From assembly GCF_016313185.1 (NCBI RefSeq), contig NZ_CP066218.1, positions 1,116,001 to 1,180,000 on the forward strand: DNA of 64,000 nt, written 5' to 3'. Shown here piece by piece: positions 28,947-38,816 of this stretch. Position 1 is the stretch's first letter. The number at the start of each line of letters is the position of its first letter. A program made the position numbers and the translations under genes. The notes under the pieces are model-generated. The model saw only the letters and a program-made list of their open reading frames with translations. It did no database searches and had not been told where the DNA came from. Origin of the DNA: Mycolicibacterium baixiangningiae. Its GTDB lineage: Bacteria > Actinomycetota > Actinomycetes > Mycobacteriales > Mycobacteriaceae.

Positions 28947-29213
28947 CTAGCGAAGCCCGCTCTGTGCGCCGCGGGCACCGCGGCGCACAGCGTGACGTTG
29001 CCACAGGAAGATCGAAGTGCCAAGAACTCCGATCCCCAGCCCCGCGATCGTGTACGGCCGCCACTCGTACAGTGCGGCGACCGTGAACGCGAGCACGGTG
29101 GCGACCAACCATGCCGCGGCGATCACCAGGATGACGGGCCAGGGCTCGAGAAGGGCGGCCGGCAGCGCGGGAGGCTGTGGCGCTGGGCGCTCGGGAGTGT
29201 GTTCGTCGGCCAT
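28947..29213 (-). CDS. DUF2530 small membrane protein (Rv0879c-like)
   Basis: An 88-residue protein with a Pro-rich start (MADEHTPERPAPQPPALPAAL) and two hydrophobic segments, WPVILVIAAAWLVATVLAFTV (in part) and ITIAGLGIGVLGTSIFLW-like residues, then a basic tail (RHAVRRGARGAQSGLR). It matches the position and size of Rv0879c. Function unknown. The start codon faces the marR gene across a 90-bp divergent promoter region. Confidence 0.78.
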   Translation of the reverse strand: MADEHTPERPAPQPPALPAALLEPWPVILVIAAAWLVATVLAFTVAALYEWRPYTIAGLGIGVLGTSIFLWQRHAVRRGARGAQSGLR

Positions 29214-29248
29214 CAATTGCCAACCTAGCCCATCGAAAAGCGGCCGTA

Positions 29249-29296
29249 ACAACGGTTATCGTTTTGCTCGCCGCATTTCACGACCCTATGTAGTAT
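29249..29296 (+). promoter_or_regulatory. marR promoter with possible operator
   Basis: TAGTAT at 29291-29296 is 7 bp before the GTG at 29304, so the marR transcript is probably leaderless. Upstream, AACGGTTATCGTT (29249-29261) has 4-bp inverted arms around a 5-bp centre and could be an autoregulatory site. The stretch is more A+T-rich than its surroundings. Confidence 0.42.
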
Positions 29297-29303
29297 TTGC
29301 TTT

Positions 29304-29735
29304 GTGATCGACCTCGAGTCTCGGTTAGCCAGCGATTTGTCGCTCGCTGTAGTACGGCTAGCTCGCCAATTGCGCTTTCGGCGTGCCGAATCGCCGATTT
29401 CGCTGTCGCAATTATCAGCGCTGTCAACGCTGGCCAAAGAGGGTGCCATGACTCCGGGGGCATTAGCTGCGCGGGAACGGGTTCGCCCGCCGTCGATGAC
29501 TCGGGTAATCGCGTCACTCGCCGATATGGGGTTCGTCGCGCGCAACGCGCACCCCGTCGACGGACGCCAGGTGCTGGTGTCGGTGTCGCCGGCGGGGGCG
29601 GATCTGGTCGAAGCGGAGAAGCAGGCCAGCCAGGAATGGCTGCAGCGGCGGCTCGCCCAACTCGACCCCGAACAGCGCAAGACCCTGCTGATGGCCGCCG
29701 ACCTCATGTCGGCGATGGTCGAGGAGAGCGCGTAA
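29304..29735 (+). CDS. MarR-family transcriptional regulator (Rv0880-like)
   Basis: A 143-residue winged-helix regulator, the same length I recall for Rv0880. The DNA-binding core is [48 protein letters not shown] (quoted here as its ends [14 protein letters not shown] and [14 protein letters not shown]), followed by the wing [18 protein letters not shown]. Dimerisation helices form both ends. The ligand and targets are unknown; the promoter carries a small inverted repeat. It is followed 28 bp downstream by an RNA methyltransferase gene. Confidence 0.9.
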   Translation: MIDLESRLASDLSLAVVRLARQLRFRRAESPISLSQLSALSTLAKEGAMTPGALAARERVRPPSMTRVIASLADMGFVARNAHPVDGRQVLVSVSPAGADLVEAEKQASQEWLQRRLAQLDPEQRKTLLMAADLMSAMVEESA

Positions 29736-29763
29736 GCTTCGCCGCCGTGCGGAGATCGGGGCG

Positions 29764-30576
29764 GTGACCACAGTCATCGACGTCGACGACCCCGCCGACC
29801 CCCGGCTCGACGACTTCCGGGACCTCAACAGCATCGACCGCAGACCCGATCTGCCCAGCGGCAAAGGGCTGGTGATCGCCGAGGGCGTGCTGGTGGTGCA
29901 GCGCATGGTGGCCTCTCGCTTCACCCCCCGCGCGCTCCTCGGCACCGACCGGCGGCTGACCGAACTCGGCTCCGATCTCGACGCCGTCGACGCGCCGTTC
30001 TACCGGGCCGGCGCCGAGGTGATGGCCGAGGTCGTCGGATTCCACCTCAACCGCGGCGTGCTGGCATCGGCGTCGCGTCCACCTGAGCTCACCGTCACCG
30101 AAGTGCTCGACGGCGCGCGCACCGTGGCGGTGTTGGAAGGCGTCAACGACCACGAGAATCTCGGCTCCGTCTTCCGCAATGCCGCGGGCCTCGCGGTCGA
30201 TGCGGTGATCTTCGGTGCCGGGTGCGCCGACCCGCTGTATCGCCGGGCGGTGCGGGTGTCGATGGGTCACGCGCTGCTCGTGCCGTTCGCTCGCTCATCC
30301 GCCTGGCCTGAAGAGCTGGAGCTATTGCGCAGCAACGGATTTCAACTGCTCGCGATGACGCCAGATCCGACCGCCGATACACTCGCCGCGGCGATGACGG
30401 CGTTGGCCGGGGACAAGGTCGCCGTCCTCGTCGGTGCCGAGGGTCCCGGTTTGACGGAACGGGCGATGCGGGCCAGCGATCGGCGGGTGCGGATCCCGAT
30501 GTCGCGGGGCACGGATTCGCTCAACGTGGCCACCGCGGCCGCGCTGGCGTTCTACGAACGCGTGCGGTCGGGCTAG
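29764..30576 (+). CDS. SpoU-family (SPOUT) tRNA/rRNA 2'-O-methyltransferase
   Basis: A 270-residue RNA ribose methyltransferase. The N-terminal substrate-binding domain (about 1-105) includes GLVIAEGVLVVQRMVAS. The SPOUT catalytic domain shows motif 1 VNDHENLGSVFRNAAG with the catalytic arginine, motif 2 VLVGAEGPGL, and motif 3 IPMSRGTDSLNVATAAALAFYE, the knot that binds S-adenosylmethionine. The target nucleotide is unknown. The gene sits at the Rv0881 position with a GTG start at 29764. Confidence 0.92.
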   Translation: MTTVIDVDDPADPRLDDFRDLNSIDRRPDLPSGKGLVIAEGVLVVQRMVASRFTPRALLGTDRRLTELGSDLDAVDAPFYRAGAEVMAEVVGFHLNRGVLASASRPPELTVTEVLDGARTVAVLEGVNDHENLGSVFRNAAGLAVDAVIFGAGCADPLYRRAVRVSMGHALLVPFARSSAWPEELELLRSNGFQLLAMTPDPTADTLAAAMTALAGDKVAVLVGAEGPGLTERAMRASDRRVRIPMSRGTDSLNVATAAALAFYERVRSG

Positions 30577-30585
30577 GTTTCTCGT

Positions 30586-30864
30586 GTGACCGACGAATCC
30601 ACGCCCTGGGGAACGGGTTTGACGGTGGCCGCAGGAGTCGCCGCGGTGATCGCCACGGCCGTCATCGTACTGAGCCTCGGGCTGCTGCGGGTGCACCCGC
30701 TGCTTGCGGTCGGCCTCAACATGGTGGCCGTGGGTGGGTTGGCACCGACGGTGTGGGGATGGCGGACCAGGCCGGTGTGGCGGTGGTTCGCGTTCGGCGC
30801 GGGCGTCGGCGTGGCAGGCGGTTGGATCGGGCTGCTGGCGATGACTCTCAGCGGTACCGGGTAG
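30586..30864 (+). CDS. DUF2537 small membrane protein (Rv0882-like)
   Basis: A 92-residue hydrophobic protein with about three membrane segments: LTVAAGVAAVIATAVIVLSL, then LLAVGLNMVAVGGLAPTVWG, and [20 protein letters not shown]. It follows the RNA methyltransferase gene by 9 bp and is probably co-transcribed. The family is restricted to actinobacteria as far as I know; no function is assigned. Confidence 0.8.
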   Translation: MTDESTPWGTGLTVAAGVAAVIATAVIVLSLGLLRVHPLLAVGLNMVAVGGLAPTVWGWRTRPVWRWFAFGAGVGVAGGWIGLLAMTLSGTG

Positions 30865-30898
30865 AGCTAGCGCTGTAGTCGGCTCTTCGCGCGAGCGC

Positions 30899-31726
30899 TC
30901 ATCGCTGGCCGCCGGAGCGCACGCCGAGCAGGACATCCTCCCAGCCGGGAACGGTGGGCCGGGCCTTGGCCTTACGGCCCTTCGCCGGCTTGGGCGCCTC
31001 GGCTTCGGGGGCCGGCGCCGGCTCGGGTTCGGGTCGCGGCGCCGGAGCGGGCGCAGGGGCCGGGGCCGGGGGCGCTGCGGGGGCGTCGAAGTCCAGCTGC
31101 GCCAGGGGTGCGACGGGGCGCAGCGGGCGGGCGAATTCGGGATCGATCAGCTGGTAGGCGGCCTCGTCGAACGCGGTGACGGTCCCGCCGTGCGCGCCGG
31201 GGGAGAACCGGAAGTGCGCGAGGTTGTCAGAGCGCCCGGCTTTCCACGCCACCTGTACGGTCCAGCGTCCGTCCTCGTTGCGCCAGGCGTCCCACGTCGT
31301 CGCGTCGGGGTCCAGGCCGCGGCCGACGAGTACGGTGCTGACGGTTTCGAGCAGGGTGAGCACGGCGGGTCCGTCGGCCAGCACCGGATGTGCGGCGGTG
31401 GCGAGTTCGGCGGCCCGTGACCGCTCCAGCAGTACCGGATGGGCGAATCGCTCCACCCGCTCGATCGGCATCCCCGAGGCGTTGGCGACCTGCTCGACGG
31501 ACGCGCCCGCGCGGATCTTGGACTGGATATCCCTGGGACGCAGCACGTTGTGCACCTCGACATCGATCATCGTCTGGTCGGCCGATCGGTTGAACGCGGC
31601 CCGGTCCCCGCGGGCCGCGGCGCGGAACCGGTCGTCGACGCGCAGGGTGAATCGCTCACCGGAGTCGTTCTGGCAGATGACCGTCTTGCCGTCGACATCG
31701 AGTTCGACGACCTTGAGTTCCCGCAC
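30899..31726 (-). CDS. sepH: Septation protein SepH
   Basis: A 275-residue protein matching Rv0883c. The N-terminal DUF3071 region (MRELKVVELDVDGKTVICQN) contains a helix-turn-helix-like segment (IRAGASVEQVANASGMPIERVERFAHP, in part), and the C-terminal third is an Ala/Pro/Glu-rich tail ending in a basic stretch (KPAKGRKAKARPTVPGWEDVL, in part). In Streptomyces and mycobacteria SepH binds FtsZ and stimulates its assembly during division. A strong SD (GGAGGAGG, 31731-31738) suits the GTG at 31726; a GTG one codon earlier (31729) is possible. It lies 102 bp downstream of serC on the same strand. Confidence 0.88.
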   Translation of the reverse strand: MRELKVVELDVDGKTVICQNDSGERFTLRVDDRFRAAARGDRAAFNRSADQTMIDVEVHNVLRPRDIQSKIRAGASVEQVANASGMPIERVERFAHPVLLERSRAAELATAAHPVLADGPAVLTLLETVSTVLVGRGLDPDATTWDAWRNEDGRWTVQVAWKAGRSDNLAHFRFSPGAHGGTVTAFDEAAYQLIDPEFARPLRPVAPLAQLDFDAPAAPPAPAPAPAPAPRPEPEPAPAPEAEAPKPAKGRKAKARPTVPGWEDVLLGVRSGGQR

Positions 31727-31828
31727 CACGACCTCCTCCGGGCCTGTCTGCGGCGCGAAGCGCCAGCCCGATTAGCTGGTCAGCCTACTGCGTTACCTGC
31801 CCGTGACCGCGCTGACACGCGGCGTTGC

Positions 31829-33043
<1,215 letters not shown>

Positions 33044-33108
33044 CTACCCGATACCTGCGGTACTGTGTACACCAGACCGGTGAATGTAAACCCACTTGGG
33101 AGGCTCTC

Positions 33109-34125
33109 ATGGCTCGCACACGCACGGTCCGGCGGTGGCGCCGCAATATGGACGTCGCCGATGACGCGGCATACGTGAACACACTGACCACCCTGTCCGA
33201 GGGATCGGTGCGGCGGAATTTCAACCCGTACACCGACATCGAATGGGACACCCCGGAGTTCGCTGTGTTCGACGGCGACGAGCGGTGGATCCTGCCGGGA
33301 ACCGATCCGATCGGCCGCCATTCCTGGTACCGGTCGCAGCCGGTGGAGCGCCAGATCGAGATCGGCCGCTGGCGGCAGGCCAACGTCGCGAAGGTCGGCC
33401 TGCAGTTCGAGATCATCCTGATCCGCGGTCTGACGAACTACGCGTTCTGGGTTCCCAACGGATCACCCGAATACCGCTACTGCATGCACGAGACGGTCGA
33501 AGAGTGCAACCACACCATGATGTTCCAGGAGATGGTGAACCGCATCGGCGCCGACGTGCCCGGTATGCCGCGGGTGCTGCGCTGGCTGTCGCCCTTCATC
33601 CCGCTCGTGGCCGGACCGCTGCCGATCCCGTTCTTCTTCGGGGTGCTCGCCGGCGAGGAGCCGATCGACCACACCCAGAAGAACGTGCTGCGCGAAGGTA
33701 AGGCCATACACCCGATCATGGAACGGGTCATGGCCATCCACGTCGCCGAGGAAGCGCGCCACATCTCGTTTGCCCACGAATACCTGCGTAAGCGGCTGCC
33801 GCAGCTGCCGCGCCGGCAGCGATTCGTACTGTCGCTCTTCGTGCCGCTCGTGATGCGGCTGTTGTGCCAGGCCATCATCGTGCCGCCTAAGGCGTTCTGG
33901 AAGGAATTCGACATCCCGAGGTCGGTGCGCAAGGAGTTGTTCTTCCGCGCGCCGGAGTCACGGCAGTTCCTGAGGGACATGTTCGGCGACGTCCGGATGC
34001 TATGCCATGACACCGGTCTGATGAACCCGCTGGCAAAGCTCACGTGGCGGATCTGCCGGATCGACGGCCGGCCCAGCCGGTACCGCAGCGAGCCGCACCG
34101 CCAGCACGTCGCCTCGGCGGCCTAG
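33109..34125 (+). CDS. AurF-type diiron oxygenase (Rv0885-like)
   Basis: A 338-residue membrane-free helical protein of the AurF/p-aminobenzoate N-oxygenase family. The seven metal ligands of this family can be placed: E101 (LQFEIIL), E132 and H135 in EECNH, a glutamate at 183/184 (GEEPIDH), and H211-x3-E215-x2-H218 in HVAEEARH. The family oxidises amines or other substrates at a diiron centre; the substrate here is unknown. A clean SD (GGGAGG) lies six bases before the ATG. It ends 14 bp before fprB, which encodes an electron-transfer protein, suggesting that FprB is its redox partner. Confidence 0.86.
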   Translation: MARTRTVRRWRRNMDVADDAAYVNTLTTLSEGSVRRNFNPYTDIEWDTPEFAVFDGDERWILPGTDPIGRHSWYRSQPVERQIEIGRWRQANVAKVGLQFEIILIRGLTNYAFWVPNGSPEYRYCMHETVEECNHTMMFQEMVNRIGADVPGMPRVLRWLSPFIPLVAGPLPIPFFFGVLAGEEPIDHTQKNVLREGKAIHPIMERVMAIHVAEEARHISFAHEYLRKRLPQLPRRQRFVLSLFVPLVMRLLCQAIIVPPKAFWKEFDIPRSVRKELFFRAPESRQFLRDMFGDVRMLCHDTGLMNPLAKLTWRICRIDGRPSRYRSEPHRQHVASAA

Positions 34126-34139
34126 AAGGACACACGGCC

Positions 34140-35831
34140 GTGCCTCATGTGATCACCCAGTCGTGCTGCAGCGACGGGTCATGCGTCTTCGCGTGTCCGG
34201 TGAACTGCATCCACCCCACGCCCGACGAGCCGGGGTTCGCGACCGCCGAGATGCTCTACATCGATCCGGCGGCCTGCGTCGACTGCGGCGCCTGCGTCAG
34301 CGCCTGCCCCGTGGGCGCGATCGCCACCCAGGCCACGCTCACCGACACGCAGTTGCCGTTCATTGAGCTCAACGCGGCGTTCTACCCCGAGCGGCGGCCC
34401 GATGAGAAGGTGCCCCCGACCTCGAAGCTGGCGCCCGTGCCCGACGCACCCGTCGTGCACGAGCGCGGGGGCCGCCCGTTGGCGGTCGCGATCGTGGGGT
34501 CCGGCCCGGCCGCGATGTACGCCGCCGACGAACTGCTGACCCAGCGCGGTGTGCGGGTGACCATGTTCGAGCGGCTTCCCACCCCCTACGGTCTGGTGCG
34601 CGCCGGCGTGGCGCCCGACCACCAGAGCACCAAGCGGGTGACGCAGTTGTTCGACCGGGTGACAGCGCGGCGCGAACTGCGGCTCTACCTCAACGTCGAG
34701 GTCGGCACCCACGTGACCCACGCCGAACTGCTGGCACACCACGACGCGGTGCTGTACGCCGTCGGGGCGCCCCACGACCGCCGACTCGACATCGACGGTA
34801 TGGACCTACCGGGCACGGCGACAGCCACCGAGGTCGTCGCCTGGTACAACGGCCACCCCGAATACACCGACCTGCCGGTCGACCTCGGCCATCACCGGGC
34901 AATCGTCATCGGCAACGGAAACGTGGCACTCGACGTCGCCCGCATCCTGACCACCGACCCCGCCCGGTTGGCGGTCACCGACATCGCCGACCACGCGCTG
35001 GCCGCGCTGCGTGCCTCCGGTATCGACGAGGTGATGATCGCCGCCCGCCGCGGGCCCGCGCAGTCGGCGTTCACGCTGCCCGAGCTCATCGGGCTGACCA
35101 CCACCTGCGACGTCGTGCTCGACGCCGGCCCGGACATCGATGTCCACGAATGGGTGCGCCGCGACCTTGCCGACGAAACGGACCCGCTGACCCGCAACAA
35201 GCTCGAGGTGCTGTCGAAACTCGGGGATGCCTCGGCCCCCATCACCCGGCCGCGGATCCGGCTGGCCTACCGGTTGACGCCGCGACAAATCACCGGCAGC
35301 GGGCGAGCCGACGGCGTTGAGTTCACCGTCACCGGCAGCGACGATGTCCGCCGCATCGACGCCGGCCTCGTGCTGACCTCTATCGGTTACCGCGGCAAGC
35401 CCATCGCCGGGTTGCCGTTCGACGAGGTCGCCGCGACCGTGCCCAACGACGGCGGTCGCGTCGTGGACCCAGAGACGGGCCGACCCGTCGCGGGCACCTA
35501 CGTCGCGGGCTGGATCAAGCGCGGACCCACCGGGTTCATCGGTACGAACAAGTCGTGCGCCGCGCAGACCGTCCACAATCTGGTCGCGGATTACAACGCC
35601 GGCGTGCTCACCGCGCCTGGCGCCACAGGTCTGGAAACGTTGATGCGCGACCGGCAACCGGATCTGGTCGACAGCGCCGGTTGGCGCGCCATCGACGCGG
35701 CGGAGATCGCCCGCGGCGGCGAGCACCGGCCGCGGGTGAAATTCACCTCGCTCCCCGACATGATCGAGGCCGCGGCGGCCGCACCGACACCGAGTGTCGG
35801 GCGGCGCCTGCTCGCCGGGCTGCTCCGCTGA
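34140..35831 (+). CDS. fprB: Ferredoxin/ferredoxin-NADP reductase fusion FprB
   Basis: A 563-residue two-part electron-transfer protein. The N-terminal domain (about 1-105) is a 7Fe-type ferredoxin with CCSDGSCVFACPVNCIHP and CVDCGACVSACPVGAI. From about 115 follows an adrenodoxin-reductase-like flavoprotein: FAD motif VAIVGSGPAAMYAADELL, PTPYGLVRAGVAPDHQ, NADP motif VIGNGNVALDVARIL, and the late GYRGKPIAGLPFDE and KRGPTGFIGTNKSC. It would pass electrons from NADPH through FAD to its own ferredoxin and on to an acceptor. The GTG at 34140 gives the family start MPHVITQSCC. The upstream diiron oxygenase gene is 14 bp away, a plausible acceptor. Confidence 0.95.
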   Translation: MPHVITQSCCSDGSCVFACPVNCIHPTPDEPGFATAEMLYIDPAACVDCGACVSACPVGAIATQATLTDTQLPFIELNAAFYPERRPDEKVPPTSKLAPVPDAPVVHERGGRPLAVAIVGSGPAAMYAADELLTQRGVRVTMFERLPTPYGLVRAGVAPDHQSTKRVTQLFDRVTARRELRLYLNVEVGTHVTHAELLAHHDAVLYAVGAPHDRRLDIDGMDLPGTATATEVVAWYNGHPEYTDLPVDLGHHRAIVIGNGNVALDVARILTTDPARLAVTDIADHALAALRASGIDEVMIAARRGPAQSAFTLPELIGLTTTCDVVLDAGPDIDVHEWVRRDLADETDPLTRNKLEVLSKLGDASAPITRPRIRLAYRLTPRQITGSGRADGVEFTVTGSDDVRRIDAGLVLTSIGYRGKPIAGLPFDEVAATVPNDGGRVVDPETGRPVAGTYVAGWIKRGPTGFIGTNKSCAAQTVHNLVADYNAGVLTAPGATGLETLMRDRQPDLVDSAGWRAIDAAEIARGGEHRPRVKFTSLPDMIEAAAAAPTPSVGRRLLAGLLR

Positions 35832-35832
35832 C

Positions 35833-36282
35833 CTACGGTTCGCAGACCGCGGCCTGGATCTCCTCCGAACTGACCTCGCGGACGGGTTGACCCATCGACC
35901 ACAGGTGGCCGAACGGATCACGCAGGAGGCCGTAGCGATCACCCCAGAACTGCTCCTCGACCGCCATCAACACCGTGGCGCCGGCGTCGACGGCCTGCTG
36001 GAACTTCGTGTCGACGTCGGTGACCTGCAGGTGGATGGTGACTGGTGAGCCGCCCAGCGCGGTGGGTGTGGACGGCTTGCCGTCGTTGTACTCGGGAAAG
36101 TCGTCGTTGAGCATCACCATCGACCCGTTGATGTCGAGTGCGGCGTGGATCAACTTGCCGTCCTGGTTGGGTACACGCCCGTACTCGGTCGCGCCGAAGG
36201 CCTTGATGTAGAAGTCGATTGCGGCGGCGGCATCGTCGACGACGAGGTGCGGGGCGACGAGCGGTTGCACTTCGAGAGCCAT
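35833..36282 (-). CDS. Glyoxalase/VOC-superfamily protein (Rv0887c-like)
   Basis: A 149-residue two-module VOC protein: VAPHLVVDDAAAAIDFYIKAFGATEYGR starts the first beta-alpha-beta unit, and VTIHLQVTDVDTKFQQAVDAGATVLM begins the second, which ends RYGLLRDPFGHLWSMG. It resembles the PhnB-like branch that often lacks enzymatic metal ligands. The substrate is unknown. It is convergent with fprB, one base separating the stops. Confidence 0.85.
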   Translation of the reverse strand: MALEVQPLVAPHLVVDDAAAAIDFYIKAFGATEYGRVPNQDGKLIHAALDINGSMVMLNDDFPEYNDGKPSTPTALGGSPVTIHLQVTDVDTKFQQAVDAGATVLMAVEEQFWGDRYGLLRDPFGHLWSMGQPVREVSSEEIQAAVCEP

Positions 36283-36345
36283 GGGATCTCCTCGGTAGGT
36301 GGATGGTCTCCATGCTGACCACGCCCACCGACAAATCTCATCGCT

Positions 36346-36951
36346 TCACACAATCGAGAACGACGGCGGCAGCGCCACCCTGCCGGTCAGCGCCAACAGG
36401 ACCTGCGCGCCGCGGCCGGTGGTGACGGCGACATCCGCGGCCAGCCGCACGGCGTCGGTCAGCACGTCAGGCGGCGGCGCCCAGTCGACGCCCGCCGCCC
36501 GGGCGATGTCCAGACCGTGCACGGCCAGTTCGAACGTCCGCGTCGGCAGGTACGTCCGCAACCGCATCCCGAGGCCGCCGATCACCAGGATCAGCGGATC
36601 GCCCGCCGCGTCCACGTCGGCGAGCGCCCGCGCGGCCAGCGTCGTGACGGTGGCCGCCGGGTCCTCACCGAGGTCGCGGCCGGCCTGACGGCCCCGCTCG
36701 GCGACCGCGGCCGGGTCGATCCCGAGGGCCGCCGGGGTCACCCGCAGGTAGTACTCGGCGGCGCTGGTGACGTCTTCGCGCTCAGCGGTCGTCTGCAGGT
36801 AGGTGCCGACGGTGATCAACGAACGCGAGGTGTGGCCGACCAGCGCCCGCAGATCCCATTCGCCCAACCCCGGTCCGTCCAACGCCGCGGTGGGAATCTT
36901 GCCCACCAATTCGACGAAACTGTTTGCGGCGGAGGCGAATACGGTGCTCAC
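36346..36951 (-). CDS. DinB-like, MDMPI-domain protein (mycothiol-dependent maleylpyruvate isomerase family)
   Basis: A 201-residue protein of the maleylpyruvate isomerase N-terminal (DinB-like) family. It shows the usual early LGEWDLRALVGHTSRSL segment with a conserved histidine and the later FELAVHGLDIARAAG with another; such histidines bind a metal in mycothiol-dependent enzymes. No C-terminal sterol-carrier domain is evident. The GTG at 36951 overlaps the citA stop by four bases (GTGA), so the gene is coupled to citA. The function is not known beyond the family. Confidence 0.8.
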   Translation of the reverse strand: MSTVFASAANSFVELVGKIPTAALDGPGLGEWDLRALVGHTSRSLITVGTYLQTTAEREDVTSAAEYYLRVTPAALGIDPAAVAERGRQAGRDLGEDPAATVTTLAARALADVDAAGDPLILVIGGLGMRLRTYLPTRTFELAVHGLDIARAAGVDWAPPPDVLTDAVRLAADVAVTTGRGAQVLLALTGRVALPPSFSIV

Positions 36952-38090
36952 GGTACGGTGACCCGGTCCCAGCCCTCGACGGACTCCACGCTGCGGGGGT
37001 CGGGTCCGACGTAGATCGCCGACGGGCGCACCAGCTTGCCCAGTCGCTTCTGTTCGAGGATGTGGGCACACCACCCGGCCGTGCGCCCGCACGTGAACAT
37101 CGCCGGCATCATCGAGGCGGGCACCCGGGCGAAATCGAGGATCACCGCGGCCCAGAACTCGACGTTCGTCTCGATCGCGCGGTCGGGGCGGCGCTCTCGC
37201 AGTTCGGCCAGCGCCGCCTGCTCCAGCGCGGCGGCGACCTCGTAGCGGGGCGCTTCGAGTCGTTGCGCGGTGGCGCGCAGCACGCGTGCCCGCGGATCCT
37301 CGGCGCGGTACACCCGGTGGCCGAAGCCCATCAGCTTGTCCTTGCGGTCGAGGATGTCCTTGACCACGGCACGGGCGTCACCGGTGCGTTCGACATCGTC
37401 GAGCATCGGCAGCACCCGCGCGGGCGCACCGCCGTGCAGCGGACCGCTCATGGCGCCGACGGCGCCGGACAGCGCGGCCGCGACGTCGGCACCGGTGGAG
37501 GCGATCACCCGGGCGGTGAACGTCGAGGCGTTCATCCCGTGTTCGGCGGCGGTCACCCAGTAGGCGTCGATGGCCTCGACGTGTTTCGGGTCCGGATCGC
37601 CGTGCCAGCGGGTCATGAAACGTGAGGTGACCGTGGTGCATTCGTCGATCGACCGCTGCGGAACGGCGGGCTGGTGGATGCCGCGCGCGGACTGCGCGAC
37701 GTAGGACAACGCCATCACCGAAGCGCGCGCGAGTTGGGCGCGGGCGGTCTCGTCGTCGATGTCGAGGATCGGCTTGTAACCCCAGATGGGTGCGAGCATC
37801 GCCAGCCCGGCCTGCACGTCGACGCGGACGTCGCCGCTGTGGATCGGCAGCGGAAAGGGTTCGGCCGGCTGCAGGGCGTCGCCGAATCTCCCGTCGACCA
37901 GCAGCGCCCATACGTCGCCGAACGTCACCCGCCGGGAGACCAGGTCCTCGATGTCCACGCCGCGGTAGCGCAACGCCCCGCCGTCCTTGTCCGGTTCCGC
38001 GATCTGGGTGGTGAAGGCGACCACGCCCTCGAGCCCCTCGACGATGTCCTCCGGGGCGTGCTCCGGCATCGAAGGCGACGTCTGAGTCAT
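36948..38090 (-). CDS. citA: Citrate synthase 2 (CitA)
   Basis: A 380-residue type I-like citrate synthase family protein at the Rv0889c position. The two catalytic histidines are in [13 protein letters not shown] and [16 protein letters not shown]. The segment that holds the third catalytic residue reads [12 protein letters not shown], so a glutamate stands where GltA2 of this window has aspartate (NVDFYTG). The N-terminal [33 protein letters not shown] (in part) is typical. Two citrate synthases in one window, 3 kb apart, mirrors M. tuberculosis. It may use another acyl-CoA or have altered kinetics. Confidence 0.88.
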   Translation of the reverse strand: MTQTSPSMPEHAPEDIVEGLEGVVAFTTQIAEPDKDGGALRYRGVDIEDLVSRRVTFGDVWALLVDGRFGDALQPAEPFPLPIHSGDVRVDVQAGLAMLAPIWGYKPILDIDDETARAQLARASVMALSYVAQSARGIHQPAVPQRSIDECTTVTSRFMTRWHGDPDPKHVEAIDAYWVTAAEHGMNASTFTARVIASTGADVAAALSGAVGAMSGPLHGGAPARVLPMLDDVERTGDARAVVKDILDRKDKLMGFGHRVYRAEDPRARVLRATAQRLEAPRYEVAAALEQAALAELRERRPDRAIETNVEFWAAVILDFARVPASMMPAMFTCGRTAGWCAHILEQKRLGKLVRPSAIYVGPDPRSVESVEGWDRVTVP

Positions 38091-38150
38091 GAGCCGATTC
38101 TCGCACCCGGGGCAACACCCGGACGTACCGGTCGGCGTAGCGTTGGCGCG

Positions 38151-38813
38151 GTGACGGAGGCCGACGACGGGCGCTTGGCGAGGATGCGGGTGGAGTACGG
38201 ATCGGTGGAGAAAGACGGCAGTCCCGACCTCGACGCCGACTGGCTCGCCGACGGCTGGGTTCCCCTGTTGCGCAGGTGGTTAGCCGACGCCGAGACGGCC
38301 GGGTTGCCGGAGCCGAACGCGATCGTGCTCGGCACCGTCGACGCCGGGGGGAGACCCGTCACCCGCACGGTGCTGTGCAAGAGCGTCGACGACACCGGCA
38401 TCACGTTCTTCAGCAACTACGGCTCCGCCAAAGGCGAGAACCTCGCCACCACGCCGTATGCGTCGGCGACCTTCCCGTGGTTCGCGCTGGGCCGCCAGGT
38501 CCACGTCCGCGGCCCGGTGACCAAAGTGTCGGCGGAGGAGACCGCTGACTACTGGTCGAAACGGCCCCGCGGTTCGCAGCTCGGCGCATGGGCGTCGCTG
38601 CAGTCCCGGCCGATCGCCTCGCGGGCGGCGCTGATGGATCAGCTCGCCGAGGTGACGGAGCGGTTCGCCGACCAGGACACGGTCCCGGTACCGCCGGAAT
38701 GGGGCGGCTATCGCATCGCCCCGGACGTCGTCGAGTTCTGGCAGGGCCGGGAGAACCGGGTACACAACAGGATTCGCCTATACGACGGCCGCGTCGAGCG
38801 GTTGCAGCCTTAA
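38151..38813 (+). CDS. pdxH: Pyridoxamine 5'-phosphate oxidase PdxH
   Basis: A 220-residue FMN enzyme that oxidises pyridoxine or pyridoxamine 5'-phosphate to pyridoxal 5'-phosphate. Family features are MRVEYGS near the N-terminus, [27 protein letters not shown] (in part) around the FMN site, [33 protein letters not shown] (in part) and the C-terminal [15 protein letters not shown]. The GTG at 38151 begins 60 bp from the divergent citA start. The downstream MFS gene starts 3 bp after the stop and is likely co-transcribed. Confidence 0.93.
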   Translation: MTEADDGRLARMRVEYGSVEKDGSPDLDADWLADGWVPLLRRWLADAETAGLPEPNAIVLGTVDAGGRPVTRTVLCKSVDDTGITFFSNYGSAKGENLATTPYASATFPWFALGRQVHVRGPVTKVSAEETADYWSKRPRGSQLGAWASLQSRPIASRAALMDQLAEVTERFADQDTVPVPPEWGGYRIAPDVVEFWQGRENRVHNRIRLYDGRVERLQP

Positions 38814-38816
38814 CGG

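Noticed and set aside
33065..33072. GTGTACAC palindrome upstream of the diiron oxygenase gene
   Set aside because: Eight bases with no extended symmetry; too short to call an operator without conservation data.
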